Part shown: piece after piece, positions 1 to 6,280 of the stretch
Numbering within the stretch: position 1 is the stretch's first letter
How the letters are laid out: each line of letters opens with the position of its first letter
Assembly (NCBI GenBank): GCA_026992215.1
Contig: JALXAI010000179.1
Location: forward strand, 1 to 6,952
Reading direction: 5' to 3'
DNA length: 6,952 bases
Source: Desulfobacterales bacterium
GTDB taxonomy: Bacteria > Desulfobacterota > Syntrophobacteria > B119-G9
The notes under the pieces: model-generated
What the model saw: the letters and a program-made list of their open reading frames with translations, nothing else
The model's database searches: none
What the model was told of the DNA's origin: nothing
Translations under genes and position numbers: made by a program

Positions 1-2
1 TA

Positions 3-908
3 AAGAGTCGGCACAGCAAGGTATCTTTGCGGGAACTTGGAAAACCATGGAAGGCGGGTGGTTCTCTTGACCAGTTCCTGGCGATCCTGCCCGAGATCCT
101 TGCCGCAAAGGATCTCAAGGAAGTGGTACGTAGTATAGTTCGTGCACGTAAAAAGGGCAGGCCCGTGATCCTGGGCATGGGAGCACACCCGATTAAGGTC
201 GGTCTTAGCCCGGTTATAATCGACCTTATGTCGAAAGGGATTGTAAATGGCATCGCTCTGAACGGTGCCGGTATTATTCATGATTTTGAGCTTGCCTTTG
301 CAGGGCAAACATCGGAAGTTGTCGAGGACGTAATTTCCGATGGATCATTCGGAATGACCAGGGAGACCAGCGAGTTTTTAAACGCTGCCATAAAAAAAGG
401 CTACGATATGGATTTGGGGCTGGGGGAAGCGGTAGGAAAAGAGATTATATCTTCGTCCTTTCCCTACAAACACCTGAGTATCCTGGCAGCGGGCATCGAT
501 CACAGCGTTCCCGTAACCGTGCATGTGGCGGTGGGAACTGATGTGATTCACATTCACCCGGAGGCGGACGGGGCGGCGATAGGTGGTTGCAGTTTGAGGG
601 ATTTCAGGATATTTGCTCGTTTGATTTCCGGGCTGGAGGGTGGGGTATACATTAACCTTGGCTCTGCCGTCGTTTTGCCGGAAGTTTTTCTGAAAGCGGT
701 GAGCCTGGTAAGAAACCTTGGTTACAGGCTGGATGAATTCACGACGGTTAACATGGATTTCAAGGAGCATTATCGCCCCCGGGTAAACGTTGTGGACAGG
801 CCCCCCGGAACTTCCGGCAGGGGTTATAATCTTGTAGGACACCACGAAATAATGTTTCCCTTGCTTGCTGCTCTTGTTATAGAAAGAGTTGAAGCGGAAC
901 TTGAATAG
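3..908 (+). CDS. Conserved protein of unknown function, deoxyhypusine-synthase-like (5' end outside window)
   Basis: The frame is open from the first complete codon at 3. A TTG at 27 could be a start, but the eight codons before it (encoding KSRHSKVS) are also open and there is no ribosome site in front of the TTG, so the true start probably lies upstream of the window. Counting from that TTG, 293 residues remain, ending at TAG 906-908. Visible blocks are a glycine-rich NGAGIIHDFE (79-88), GTDVIHIHPEADGAA (170-184) and NLGSAVVLPEVFLKA (210-224). From memory these blocks recur in a bacterial family often labelled hypothetical or deoxyhypusine-synthase-like, with a Rossmann-type NAD-binding fold. 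I cannot point to the catalytic lysine segment of true deoxyhypusine synthases, so I do not assign that reaction. No signal peptide or membrane segment is seen; it is probably cytosolic. It is followed after 42 nt by the FmdB-type gene. The CDS is sure; the family name is tentative. Confidence 0.85.
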   Translation, partial: KSRHSKVSLRELGKPWKAGGSLDQFLAILPEILAAKDLKEVVRSIVRARKKGRPVILGMGAHPIKVGLSPVIIDLMSKGIVNGIALNGAGIIHDFELAFAGQTSEVVEDVISDGSFGMTRETSEFLNAAIKKGYDMDLGLGEAVGKEIISSSFPYKHLSILAAGIDHSVPVTVHVAVGTDVIHIHPEADGAAIGGCSLRDFRIFARLISGLEGGVYINLGSAVVLPEVFLKAVSLVRNLGYRLDEFTTVNMDFKEHYRPRVNVVDRPPGTSGRGYNLVGHHEIMFPLLAALVIERVEAELE

Positions 909-938
909 CTACCAGGTTTGGTTTATGCGTGTTTCCAT

Positions 939-947
939 AGGAGGTGG
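939..947 (+). promoter_or_regulatory. Shine-Dalgarno site of the FmdB-type gene
   Basis: AGGAGGTGG at 939-947 is a near-perfect anti-16S match ending 3 nt before ATG 951, with the AGGAGG core ending 6 nt before it. It decides the start of the downstream gene. The in-frame start at 918 would place this site inside the coding region and add eleven residues that do not look like the family, whose members typically begin MPxYEYxC. Confidence 0.85.
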
Positions 948-950
948 AAA

Positions 951-1190
951 ATGCCGATCTACGAGTACAGGTGTGATAGTTGCGACAGGATATTTGAAAA
1001 GCTTGTCTTTCGCAAAGACATAACTGTTTCCTGCCCGGAGTGCGGGAACACTAACGTTAAACGTGTCCTTTCGGTGTGTGGTTTTAAGACCGGAGGAGAG
1101 AAGGGTGCTGCCAGCAGCAGGATGAGCGGAAGCAGCGGGTCCGGTTGTGCGGGATGTACCGCCACATCGTGCAAGAGTTGCACGGGTTAG
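951..1190 (+). CDS. FmdB-family zinc-ribbon protein
   Basis: This 79-residue protein begins MPIYEYRCDSCDRIFE, the hallmark N-terminus of FmdB / CxxC_CxxC_SSSS zinc-ribbon proteins. Two CxxC knuckles, C8/C11 and C28/C31, should bind one zinc ion. The family was named after a putative regulator near formylmethanofuran dehydrogenase genes, but its biochemical role is not settled. The core ends near residue 47. A low-complexity Gly/Ser linker follows, then a second cysteine cluster, GCAGCTATSCKSC (C66, C69, C74, C77), which could bind another metal ion. C43 is an additional cysteine. The protein is small and soluble with no targeting signal. It sits 42 nt after the upstream gene and 12 nt before hemC, so co-transcription with the tetrapyrrole genes is likely; a functional link is inference only. 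Confidence 0.92.
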   Translation: MPIYEYRCDSCDRIFEKLVFRKDITVSCPECGNTNVKRVLSVCGFKTGGEKGAASSRMSGSSGSGCAGCTATSCKSCTG

Positions 1191-1202
1191 GCAGGGTCTG
1201 AG

Positions 1203-2150
1203 ATGACGGGCCGCAGCCGTAAAATAAGAATTGGCACCAGGGGAAGTGCTCTTGCCACCAGGCAGGCCGAATGGGTGAAACTTGCCCTCGAAAAGGCAGA
1301 ACCGGGTACAGAGGTGGAACTGGTTTTTATCAAAACCAGAGGAGATAAAATCCAGGATGTTCCTCTTGCCAGGGTTGGAGGAAAGGGGCTTTTCGTAAAA
1401 GAAATAGAGGAAGCGCTCATAGCCGGGCGAATTGATCTTGCTGTGCACAGCATGAAAGATGTCCCCGCCGAACTTCCTTCAGAACTTACCATTGGTTGTA
1501 TTCCGGAACGTGAAGATCCGAGAGATGTGCTTGTTGCTTGCGGAGACCGTCACGGTCTTGAGGAGATGCCTGAAGGTGCTCGTATGGGTACCAGCAGCCT
1601 CAGGAGGCAATCCCAGTTGCTGGCTTTAAGGGCGGATTTTAGGGTCGAGACGCTGAGGGGTAATCTTGACACCAGGCTCAGAAAGCTTGAAGAAGGTAAG
1701 TTCGACGGTATTATCCTTGCCGCGGCCGGCCTTCATCGCATGGGATGGGAAGCGGTAATAAGCAGCTACCTTTCTCCTGAAACTTTCTTGCCTGCCATCG
1801 GCCAGGGGGCTCTTGGCATAGAAGTTAGAAAAGATGATGAGGGAATGCACGAACTTATATCCAGAATTCATAGCGAGCCGACGGCGGTTTGCGTGAGGGC
1901 GGAAAGAAGCTTCCTTGGAAGACTGGAAGGAGGGTGCCAGGTTCCCATTGGCGGTTATTGCAGGTTTGTCAACGGAGGGCGAATTGAGTTAACCGGCATG
2001 GTGGGCAGGCTGGACGGAAGCGCAGTGTACAAAGATGCCATTGTTGGCCTGCCGGAAGAGGCGGAAGAAATTGGCAGAAGGCTGGCCGAGAGGCTTCTTG
2101 AAATGGGTGCGAGGAAAATTCTGGACGAAGTATACGGTAATCAGCGATAG
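1203..2150 (+). CDS. hemC: Porphobilinogen deaminase (hydroxymethylbilane synthase)
   Basis: HemC polymerises four porphobilinogen molecules into the linear tetrapyrrole hydroxymethylbilane (EC 2.5.1.61) in the cytosol. The 315-residue length fits the family (about 310). Recognised blocks are RIGTRGSALATRQAE (9-23), the domain 1 motif AVHSMKDVP (80-88) with catalytic Asp86 (Asp84 in E. coli), GTSSLRRQSQL (129-139) and LRGNLDTRLRKL (151-162) with the arginines that hold cofactor and substrate carboxylates, and LPAIGQGALGIE (196-207). Cys245 in the EGGCQVPIGGY segment (242-252) is the dipyrromethane cofactor attachment site (Cys242 in E. coli). All key residues are present, so the enzyme should be active. 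The start is ATG 1203, preceded by a modest ribosome site (caggg, 1192-1196). The gap to the upstream gene is 12 nt and to cobA-hemD 19 nt, which indicates an operon. Confidence 0.98.
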   Translation: MTGRSRKIRIGTRGSALATRQAEWVKLALEKAEPGTEVELVFIKTRGDKIQDVPLARVGGKGLFVKEIEEALIAGRIDLAVHSMKDVPAELPSELTIGCIPEREDPRDVLVACGDRHGLEEMPEGARMGTSSLRRQSQLLALRADFRVETLRGNLDTRLRKLEEGKFDGIILAAAGLHRMGWEAVISSYLSPETFLPAIGQGALGIEVRKDDEGMHELISRIHSEPTAVCVRAERSFLGRLEGGCQVPIGGYCRFVNGGRIELTGMVGRLDGSAVYKDAIVGLPEEAEEIGRRLAERLLEMGARKILDEVYGNQR

Positions 2151-2169
2151 AGCCGGGAACGCGGATAAC

Positions 2170-3705
2170 ATGGAAAAAAAGGGAAAGGTTTATCTGGTTG
2201 GTGCAGGCCCTGGTGATCCGGGGCTTATTACTCTGAGGGCTGTTGAATGCTTGAAAAAAGCAGAGGTGGTGATCTACGACTATCTGGCCAACGAAGTTTT
2301 CCTGGAATACGCACCTCCCGATGCCGAAATAATATATGTTGGCAAAAAGGGAGGTTCTCACACGAAAACCCAGGAAGAGATTAACCGCCTTCTTGTTGAG
2401 AAGGCTGAGGAGCGGGTTGTTGTTCGGCTGAAGGGCGGTGATCCTTTTATCTTCGGAAGGGGGGGAGAAGAAGCGCAGGTTGTGGAAGCGGCCGGAATAG
2501 AGCTGGAGGTGGTTCCGGGGGTTACTTCCGCCATTGCGGTTCCGGCGTATGCCGGAATTCCGCTGACCCACAGGGATTATGCATCAAGCGTATCCTTTAT
2601 TACCGGGCATGAACGGGCAGACAGGGAAGATTCGAAAATATCATGGGAGAGGTTCTCGAACTCCGCGGGAACCCTGGTTTTCTTGATGGGGGTAAAGAAC
2701 CTGCCCGGTATCGTGCAAAAACTGAGAAAAAACGGCAAACCCGGCAACACTCCTGTCGCGGTCATTCAGTGGGGCACCACCAAGAAACAGAGGACCGTTA
2801 CCGGTACCCTGGAGAATATAGTTGAAAGGGTTAAGGAAAAAGGCATCACGGCACCGGCAATAATAGTGGTGGGTGGAGTGGTCGAATTGAGGGAAACGTT
2901 GAACTGGTTTGAGAAAAAACCTCTTTTTGGCAGGACGATCCTTGTGACCCGCGCCAGGGAACAGGCCAGCGAGTTTGTCAGGATGCTTGAAGAACATGGT
3001 GCGCAATGCCTGGTGTTTCCTACCATAAAGGTGATTCCGCCTTCGAGCTGGGAAGCGCTTGACGAGAGTATAAGAAGCCTTGAAACCTATGACTGGCTGA
3101 TTTTTACCAGCGTTAACGGCGTAAAGTTTTTCTTCCGACGCCTTTTTGATCTTGGCAAGGATGTCCGGGAATTAAAGGGCTTAAAAATCTGCGCCATTGG
3201 TCCGAAAACCGCCGAAGAAATTCGTAGCCATGGTATACGTCCGGATTTTGTACCTTCCGAGTACCGGGCTGAAGCGGTGGTTGAGGGTCTCAGGGGGGAA
3301 GATATCAAGGGTAAAAACATTCTGCTTCCAAGGGCTGCTGTTGCCAGGGAAATCCTGCCTGAAAAGCTGCGGGAAATGGGCGCCAGGGTTGACGTGGTAG
3401 AGGCATATCGGACGGTTCTTCCCGAGAAGAAAGACGGGCACGTGGAAGAGGCGATAACCACCGGGAAAGTTGACTGCATCACGTTTACCTCGTCTTCCAC
3501 GGTGAAAAATTTTACCAGGTTTTTCCCGGCAAAAGAAATCGAAAAGCTTCAGGCGGGTATCCTGGTTGCCTGCATCGGGCCAATTACTGCTGAAACGGCT
3601 CGAAACCGCGGGTTTCAAGTGCACATAACCCCGGAAGAGTACACCCTGGATGCTCTGACCGAATCCCTTGTTCGATATTATCGTCAGAAAACTCGCCATG
3701 AGTAA
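2170..3705 (+). CDS. cobA-hemD: CobA-HemD fusion: uroporphyrinogen-III C-methyltransferase / uroporphyrinogen-III synthase
   Basis: This is a 511-residue two-domain enzyme. Residues 1 to about 245 are an S-adenosylmethionine uroporphyrinogen-III methyltransferase (SUMT, EC 2.1.1.107) with YLVGAGPGDPGLITLRA (8-24), YVGKKGGSHTKTQEEIN (56-72), VVRLKGGDPFIFGRGGEE (84-101), VVPGVTSAIAVPAYAGIPLTHR (114-135) and a VIQWGTTKKQRTVTGTL region near 198. Residues about 250-511 are uroporphyrinogen-III synthase (HemD, EC 4.2.1.75), with FTSVNGVKFF (312-321), LPRAAVAREILPEKLREMGA (386-405), the Tyr413 region, FTSSSTVKNF (439-448) and ACIGPITAE (467-475). Acting after HemC, it cyclises hydroxymethylbilane to uroporphyrinogen III and dimethylates it to precorrin-2, the precursor of siroheme and cobalamin. 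No CysG-type dehydrogenase/ferrochelatase domain is present. ATG 2170 is chosen because homology starts there; its ribosome site is weak. Upstream in-frame codons from 2035 overlap hemC in another frame and lack family similarity. Confidence 0.96.
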   Translation: MEKKGKVYLVGAGPGDPGLITLRAVECLKKAEVVIYDYLANEVFLEYAPPDAEIIYVGKKGGSHTKTQEEINRLLVEKAEERVVVRLKGGDPFIFGRGGEEAQVVEAAGIELEVVPGVTSAIAVPAYAGIPLTHRDYASSVSFITGHERADREDSKISWERFSNSAGTLVFLMGVKNLPGIVQKLRKNGKPGNTPVAVIQWGTTKKQRTVTGTLENIVERVKEKGITAPAIIVVGGVVELRETLNWFEKKPLFGRTILVTRAREQASEFVRMLEEHGAQCLVFPTIKVIPPSSWEALDESIRSLETYDWLIFTSVNGVKFFFRRLFDLGKDVRELKGLKICAIGPKTAEEIRSHGIRPDFVPSEYRAEAVVEGLRGEDIKGKNILLPRAAVAREILPEKLREMGARVDVVEAYRTVLPEKKDGHVEEAITTGKVDCITFTSSSTVKNFTRFFPAKEIEKLQAGILVACIGPITAETARNRGFQVHITPEEYTLDALTESLVRYYRQKTRHE

Positions 3706-5857
3706 TCCGGTTATAAACTACGAAAAAGAATTAAACGAAGCTCAGTACGAGGCTGTATTCGTAACGGAAGGTCCCGCACTCGTAATTGCGGGTGCCGGCA
3801 GCGGGAAGACCCGGACCCTCGTCTACCGCGTAGCACGACTTGTAGAACTGGGAGTTAACCCGGAATCAATCCTGCTGCTTACCTTCACCAGGAAGGCCGC
3901 TTCCGAAATGATGGATAGAGCCAGCCAGCTTCTTGATGTGAGGTGCAGGGCTGTTTCCGGCGGTACATTCCATTCCACGGCGAATTATATCCTGAGGAGA
4001 TACGGTGATCTGATCGGTTTTCCCGGCTATTCAATCATTGACCGGGGCGATTGCGCAGAAGTTGTAGGTTACATTGTCGGAGAACTCGGTATCAAGAGAA
4101 AGGAGCTGAAACTCCCCAGGAACAGCACCATTGTGGATATCATCAGCAAGGCTATAAACAAGTCAATGAAGGTGCCCGAGCTCCTCGAAACGTATTACCC
4201 TCACCTTACGGACCTGTCCGATACGATAAACGTGCTTGCCGGTAAGTACGATGAGTACAAGAAAACTCACATGGTAATGGATTACGATGACCTGCTCGTA
4301 AAGCTGAAAAAGCTTCTTGTCGAGTTTCCCGGTGTGTGCCGGGCTCTGGGTAACAGGTACAGGTACATAATGGTCGACGAATACCAGGATACCAACCCGT
4401 TGCAGGCAGAGATAGTAGAGTTGCTGGGAAAGGATCATCGGAACGTGATGGTGGTTGGTGATGATTCTCAGTCGATATATTCTTTCCGGGGAGCTGATAT
4501 CAGGAACATACTTGAATTCCCCGGTATTTTCCCTGATGCAAAGATCATTAAACTGGAAGAAAACTTTCGGAGCACGCAGCCGATACTTGAGTTAACCAAT
4601 GCGATAATAGAAAGGGCAAGGCAAAAGTACACCAAGTGCCTCTTTACCAGCAAAAGTGGAGGTATCCGGCCGCAGTTGGTGGTAGCACGGGATGAAGCCG
4701 AACAGTCATGCTGGATAGTGGAAAAGATCGATTCCTTGCGAAGGGAAGGAATACCCCTGAGAGAGATGGCTGTCCTGTTCCGTTCGAGCTTTCACTCGTT
4801 TGATCTCGAGGTGCAACTTTCAAAAGGGAGTATCCCGTTTGCCAAGTACGGAGGATTAAAGTTTGCCGAGTCAGCTCATATAAAGGACTTGCTGGCTCAT
4901 TTGAGGGTGTTTCTTAATCCTCATGACCGGCTGAGCTGGAACAGGATTTTGAAACTTCTGCCGGGAGTGGGGCAGGCAACCGCGAACAAGGTGATAAAAT
5001 GGCTCAATGCCGATGTGCCGTCGCTTGACCGTTTCAAAGAATATGCGGCCACGCAAAAAGGAAAGATGAAAGTTCTTCTTGACCTGGTGCGCCTGTTTGA
5101 CGCGCTGTCAGACCCTGATCTTGACGTGAAGGACCTCGTTGCAATTACCATCAAGTACTATGAACCGATTCTGACACAGAAGTTTGACGATTATCCGAAA
5201 AGGGCAAGGGACCTGAGTTACTTGCAGGAATGGAGTGCTCCTTTTGAAAGCCTGGAGCAATTTTTAACGGACATGGCACTGGAACCTCCGGAGGTAAACA
5301 GGGCACCGTCAGATTTTGCGGAAAGAGCTGATTTTCTTACCCTGTCAACAATTCATTCGGCAAAGGGACTGGAGTGGAGAATCGTTTTCATCATTAATGC
5401 CGCTAACGGGTACTTCCCGTCGAGGCATTCGTTACTTTCAGACGAGGACATGGAAGAAGAGCGGAGGCTGATGTACGTGGCCTGTACTCGCGCCAAGGAG
5501 CAGCTTTATATTGTTTACCCTGAAACCGGGAGAGATTCTTACTACGGTAGCGTGATGCTGGAGATGAGCGAGTTTATGAGGGGCCTTGACGGAACACTCA
5601 CGGACGTGGTGACAGCCGCCGAGTCACTTCACGGAGGTGGCCGGCAATTTCGCAGGGCAAAAAAGGGTATATCATCGGTGAAAACCAGCAGAGGGTTTAA
5701 CATTAAGGCAGGGGATGTTTTCCGTCATCCCGACCTTGGTATGGGCGTGGTACTGGAGATTATGGATCGTAACAGGGCGCGAGTATATTTTAAGAAGCTC
5801 GGTATCAGGGTGATAGATCTCAGAACTGTGAAAGAAGGCCAGTGGGTCGTAAGGTAG
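3698..5857 (+). CDS. UvrD/PcrA-type superfamily 1A 3'-5' DNA helicase
   Basis: This is a 719-residue ATP-dependent helicase, close in length to E. coli UvrD (720). All SF1A motifs are in order: Q motif LNEAQ (12-16), Walker A AGAGSGKT (31-38), motif Ia LTFTRKAASEM (61-71), GTFHS (89-93), Walker B VDEYQDTN (226-233), motif III VVGDDSQSIYSFRGAD (252-267), motif IV NFRST (289-293), motif V TIHSAKGLEW (551-560) and motif VI EEERRLMYVACTRAK (586-600). The C-terminal segment near 670-719 (GDVFRHPDLGMGVVLEI and following) resembles the small Tudor-like domain that tethers PcrA/UvrD to RNA polymerase. The expected role is nucleotide-excision or mismatch repair, replication-fork maintenance or transcription-coupled repair. 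Its ATG lies inside the 3' end of cobA-hemD (ATGAGTAA, 8-nt overlap) with no clear ribosome site, suggesting translational coupling. A TTG at 3668 is a less likely start. I cannot separate UvrD, PcrA and Rep names from the sequence alone. Confidence 0.96.
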   Translation: MSNPVINYEKELNEAQYEAVFVTEGPALVIAGAGSGKTRTLVYRVARLVELGVNPESILLLTFTRKAASEMMDRASQLLDVRCRAVSGGTFHSTANYILRRYGDLIGFPGYSIIDRGDCAEVVGYIVGELGIKRKELKLPRNSTIVDIISKAINKSMKVPELLETYYPHLTDLSDTINVLAGKYDEYKKTHMVMDYDDLLVKLKKLLVEFPGVCRALGNRYRYIMVDEYQDTNPLQAEIVELLGKDHRNVMVVGDDSQSIYSFRGADIRNILEFPGIFPDAKIIKLEENFRSTQPILELTNAIIERARQKYTKCLFTSKSGGIRPQLVVARDEAEQSCWIVEKIDSLRREGIPLREMAVLFRSSFHSFDLEVQLSKGSIPFAKYGGLKFAESAHIKDLLAHLRVFLNPHDRLSWNRILKLLPGVGQATANKVIKWLNADVPSLDRFKEYAATQKGKMKVLLDLVRLFDALSDPDLDVKDLVAITIKYYEPILTQKFDDYPKRARDLSYLQEWSAPFESLEQFLTDMALEPPEVNRAPSDFAERADFLTLSTIHSAKGLEWRIVFIINAANGYFPSRHSLLSDEDMEEERRLMYVACTRAKEQLYIVYPETGRDSYYGSVMLEMSEFMRGLDGTLTDVVTAAESLHGGGRQFRRAKKGISSVKTSRGFNIKAGDVFRHPDLGMGVVLEIMDRNRARVYFKKLGIRVIDLRTVKEGQWVVR

Positions 5858-5919
5858 GAGTAAACGGGAAAGCGGGGCGGAGTTCCGGTTGAGTTTTATT
5901 TGCACATGATGTAAATTCA
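5858..5919. other. Short spacer between the helicase gene and the riboswitch
   Basis: These 62 nt separate the helicase stop codon from the riboswitch closing helix. I see no hairpin followed by a T-run, so there is no evident terminator for the upstream operon and read-through into the riboswitch leader is possible. The 3' half is AT-rich and holds a candidate promoter, listed separately. Confidence 0.6.
5889..5917 (+). promoter_or_regulatory. Candidate sigma-70-type promoter for the riboswitch leader
   Basis: TTGAGT (5889-5894, 4 of 6 to TTGACA) and TAAATT (5912-5917, 4 of 6 to TATAAT) are separated by 17 nt. Transcription would begin near 5924. That would remove the first few nucleotides of the proposed closing helix (5920-5929) and leave about six base pairs. 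This is a weak match in an AT-rich stretch and the real promoter could be further upstream. Confidence 0.25.
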
Positions 5920-6191
5920 GGCAACCAGGTTCCTCGGGATTAATAGGGAAGGAAGTGAAAATCTTCCGCGTGTTGGCCGGCGCTGTAATCGGGGACGAAA
6001 GCTTCCGAAAGGCCACTGCCGCTTATTCAACCAGTTGCACGAATAGGTGCTCTTGATGCCGATTGAAATCCCGGAAGGTGTCAGGAAATCTTGTGCGAAA
6101 GGTTGAATTCCCGGCGGGAAGGCGAAGCAAGTTTCGCTATTTTGCGGAACGAGTAGGATGATCCGTAAGCCAGAAGACCTGCCTGGTTGTC
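5920..6191 (+). promoter_or_regulatory. Cobalamin riboswitch aptamer (class I, AdoCbl type)
   Basis: The conserved blocks of the cobalamin riboswitch occur in order. They are TTAATAGGGAA (5940-5950), a hairpin GGAAG-tgaaaat-CTTCC followed by GCG (5951-5970), the CGCTGTAATCGGGGACGAAA core (5981-6000), GGCCACTGCC (6011-6020), GGCGGGAAGG (6113-6122), AGGATGA (6155-6161) and the 3' box AAGCCAGAAGACCTGCC (6167-6183), which differs from the usual GCCAGGAGACC by one base. A 10-bp closing helix P1 forms between 5920-5929 and 6182-6191 with a single G-U pair. Such RNAs bind adenosylcobalamin and usually switch the downstream gene off. Two things are odd: P2 is almost absent (5930-5939), and the P6 loop carries about 91 extra nt. 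The terminator and dehydrogenase gene follow directly. Confidence 0.93.
6023..6113 (+). other. Extended P6 arm (insertion) in the cobalamin aptamer
   Basis: The P6 stem CCGC (6019-6022) pairs with GCGG (6114-6117). The roughly 91 nt between them replace what is a short loop in compact relatives such as the Thermoanaerobacter aptamer. The insertion folds on paper as a nested arm: ATTCAACC (6025-6032) with GGTTGAAT (6101-6108), 8 bp perfect; GCAC (6037-6040) with GTGC (6093-6096); and GATGCC (6055-6060) with GGTGTC (6077-6082), including two wobble pairs. Concentric pairing suggests a real RNA extension and not random sequence. Its role is unknown. Confidence 0.6.
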
Positions 6192-6248
6192 GGATGGGTA
6201 CGCCATAACCCCATCCTGGGACCGGATTAGTATATGTTCGGAACCAGG
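6182..6248 (+). promoter_or_regulatory. Candidate antiterminator pairing
   Basis: CCTGGTT (6182-6188), the 3' strand of the aptamer closing helix, is perfectly complementary to AACCAGG (6242-6248) in the right arm of the terminator. Without ligand this 7-bp helix could form and break the terminator. With ligand, P1 captures the same strand and the terminator is free. This predicts repression of the dehydrogenase by cobalamin. The pairing is seen in the sequence; the switching behaviour is inference. Confidence 0.6.
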
Positions 6249-6260
6249 ATGGGGTTTTTT
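6207..6260 (+). terminator. Rho-independent terminator (riboswitch expression platform)
   Basis: AACCCCATCCTGG (6207-6219) pairs perfectly with CCAGGATGGGGTT (6244-6256), giving a 13-bp GC-rich stem with a 24-nt loop. A run of six T residues spans 6255-6260. It lies 15 nt after the aptamer and 20 nt before the dehydrogenase ATG, the right place for transcriptional attenuation. It does not include the ribosome site at 6268-6273, so control should be at the transcription level. Confidence 0.92.
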
Positions 6261-6267
6261 GGGTTTC

Positions 6268-6273
6268 GGGAGG
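6268..6273 (+). promoter_or_regulatory. Shine-Dalgarno site of the dehydrogenase gene
   Basis: GGGAGG at 6268-6273 lies 7 nt before ATG 6281 and fixes that start. It lies outside the terminator stem, so it is not hidden when the terminator forms. Confidence 0.85.
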
Positions 6274-6280
6274 CGAAAAG

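Noticed and set aside
918..950. Earlier start for the FmdB-type protein
   Set aside because: The strong ribosome site at 939-947 and the MPIYEYRC N-terminus point to ATG 951.
909..1448. 179-codon open frame on the - strand across the FmdB and hemC genes
   Set aside because: It is antisense to two well-supported genes, has no family resemblance or ribosome site, and looks like a shadow frame.
2035..2169. Upstream in-frame extension of cobA-hemD
   Set aside because: It overlaps the hemC 3' end in another frame and adds 45 residues without family similarity; ATG 2170 fits the usual SUMT N-terminus.
1969..2571. 200-codon open frame on the - strand across hemC and cobA-hemD
   Set aside because: It is antisense to conserved HemC and CobA motifs and its product has no recognisable domain.
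3668..3697. TTG start for the helicase
   Set aside because: It would deepen the overlap with cobA-hemD and lacks a ribosome site; ATG 3698 with the ATGAGTAA overlap is simpler.
6207..6260. Inverted repeat considered as a mobile-element end or dyad operator
   Set aside because: The perfect GC-rich stem with a T-run directly after a riboswitch aptamer is fully explained as an intrinsic terminator.
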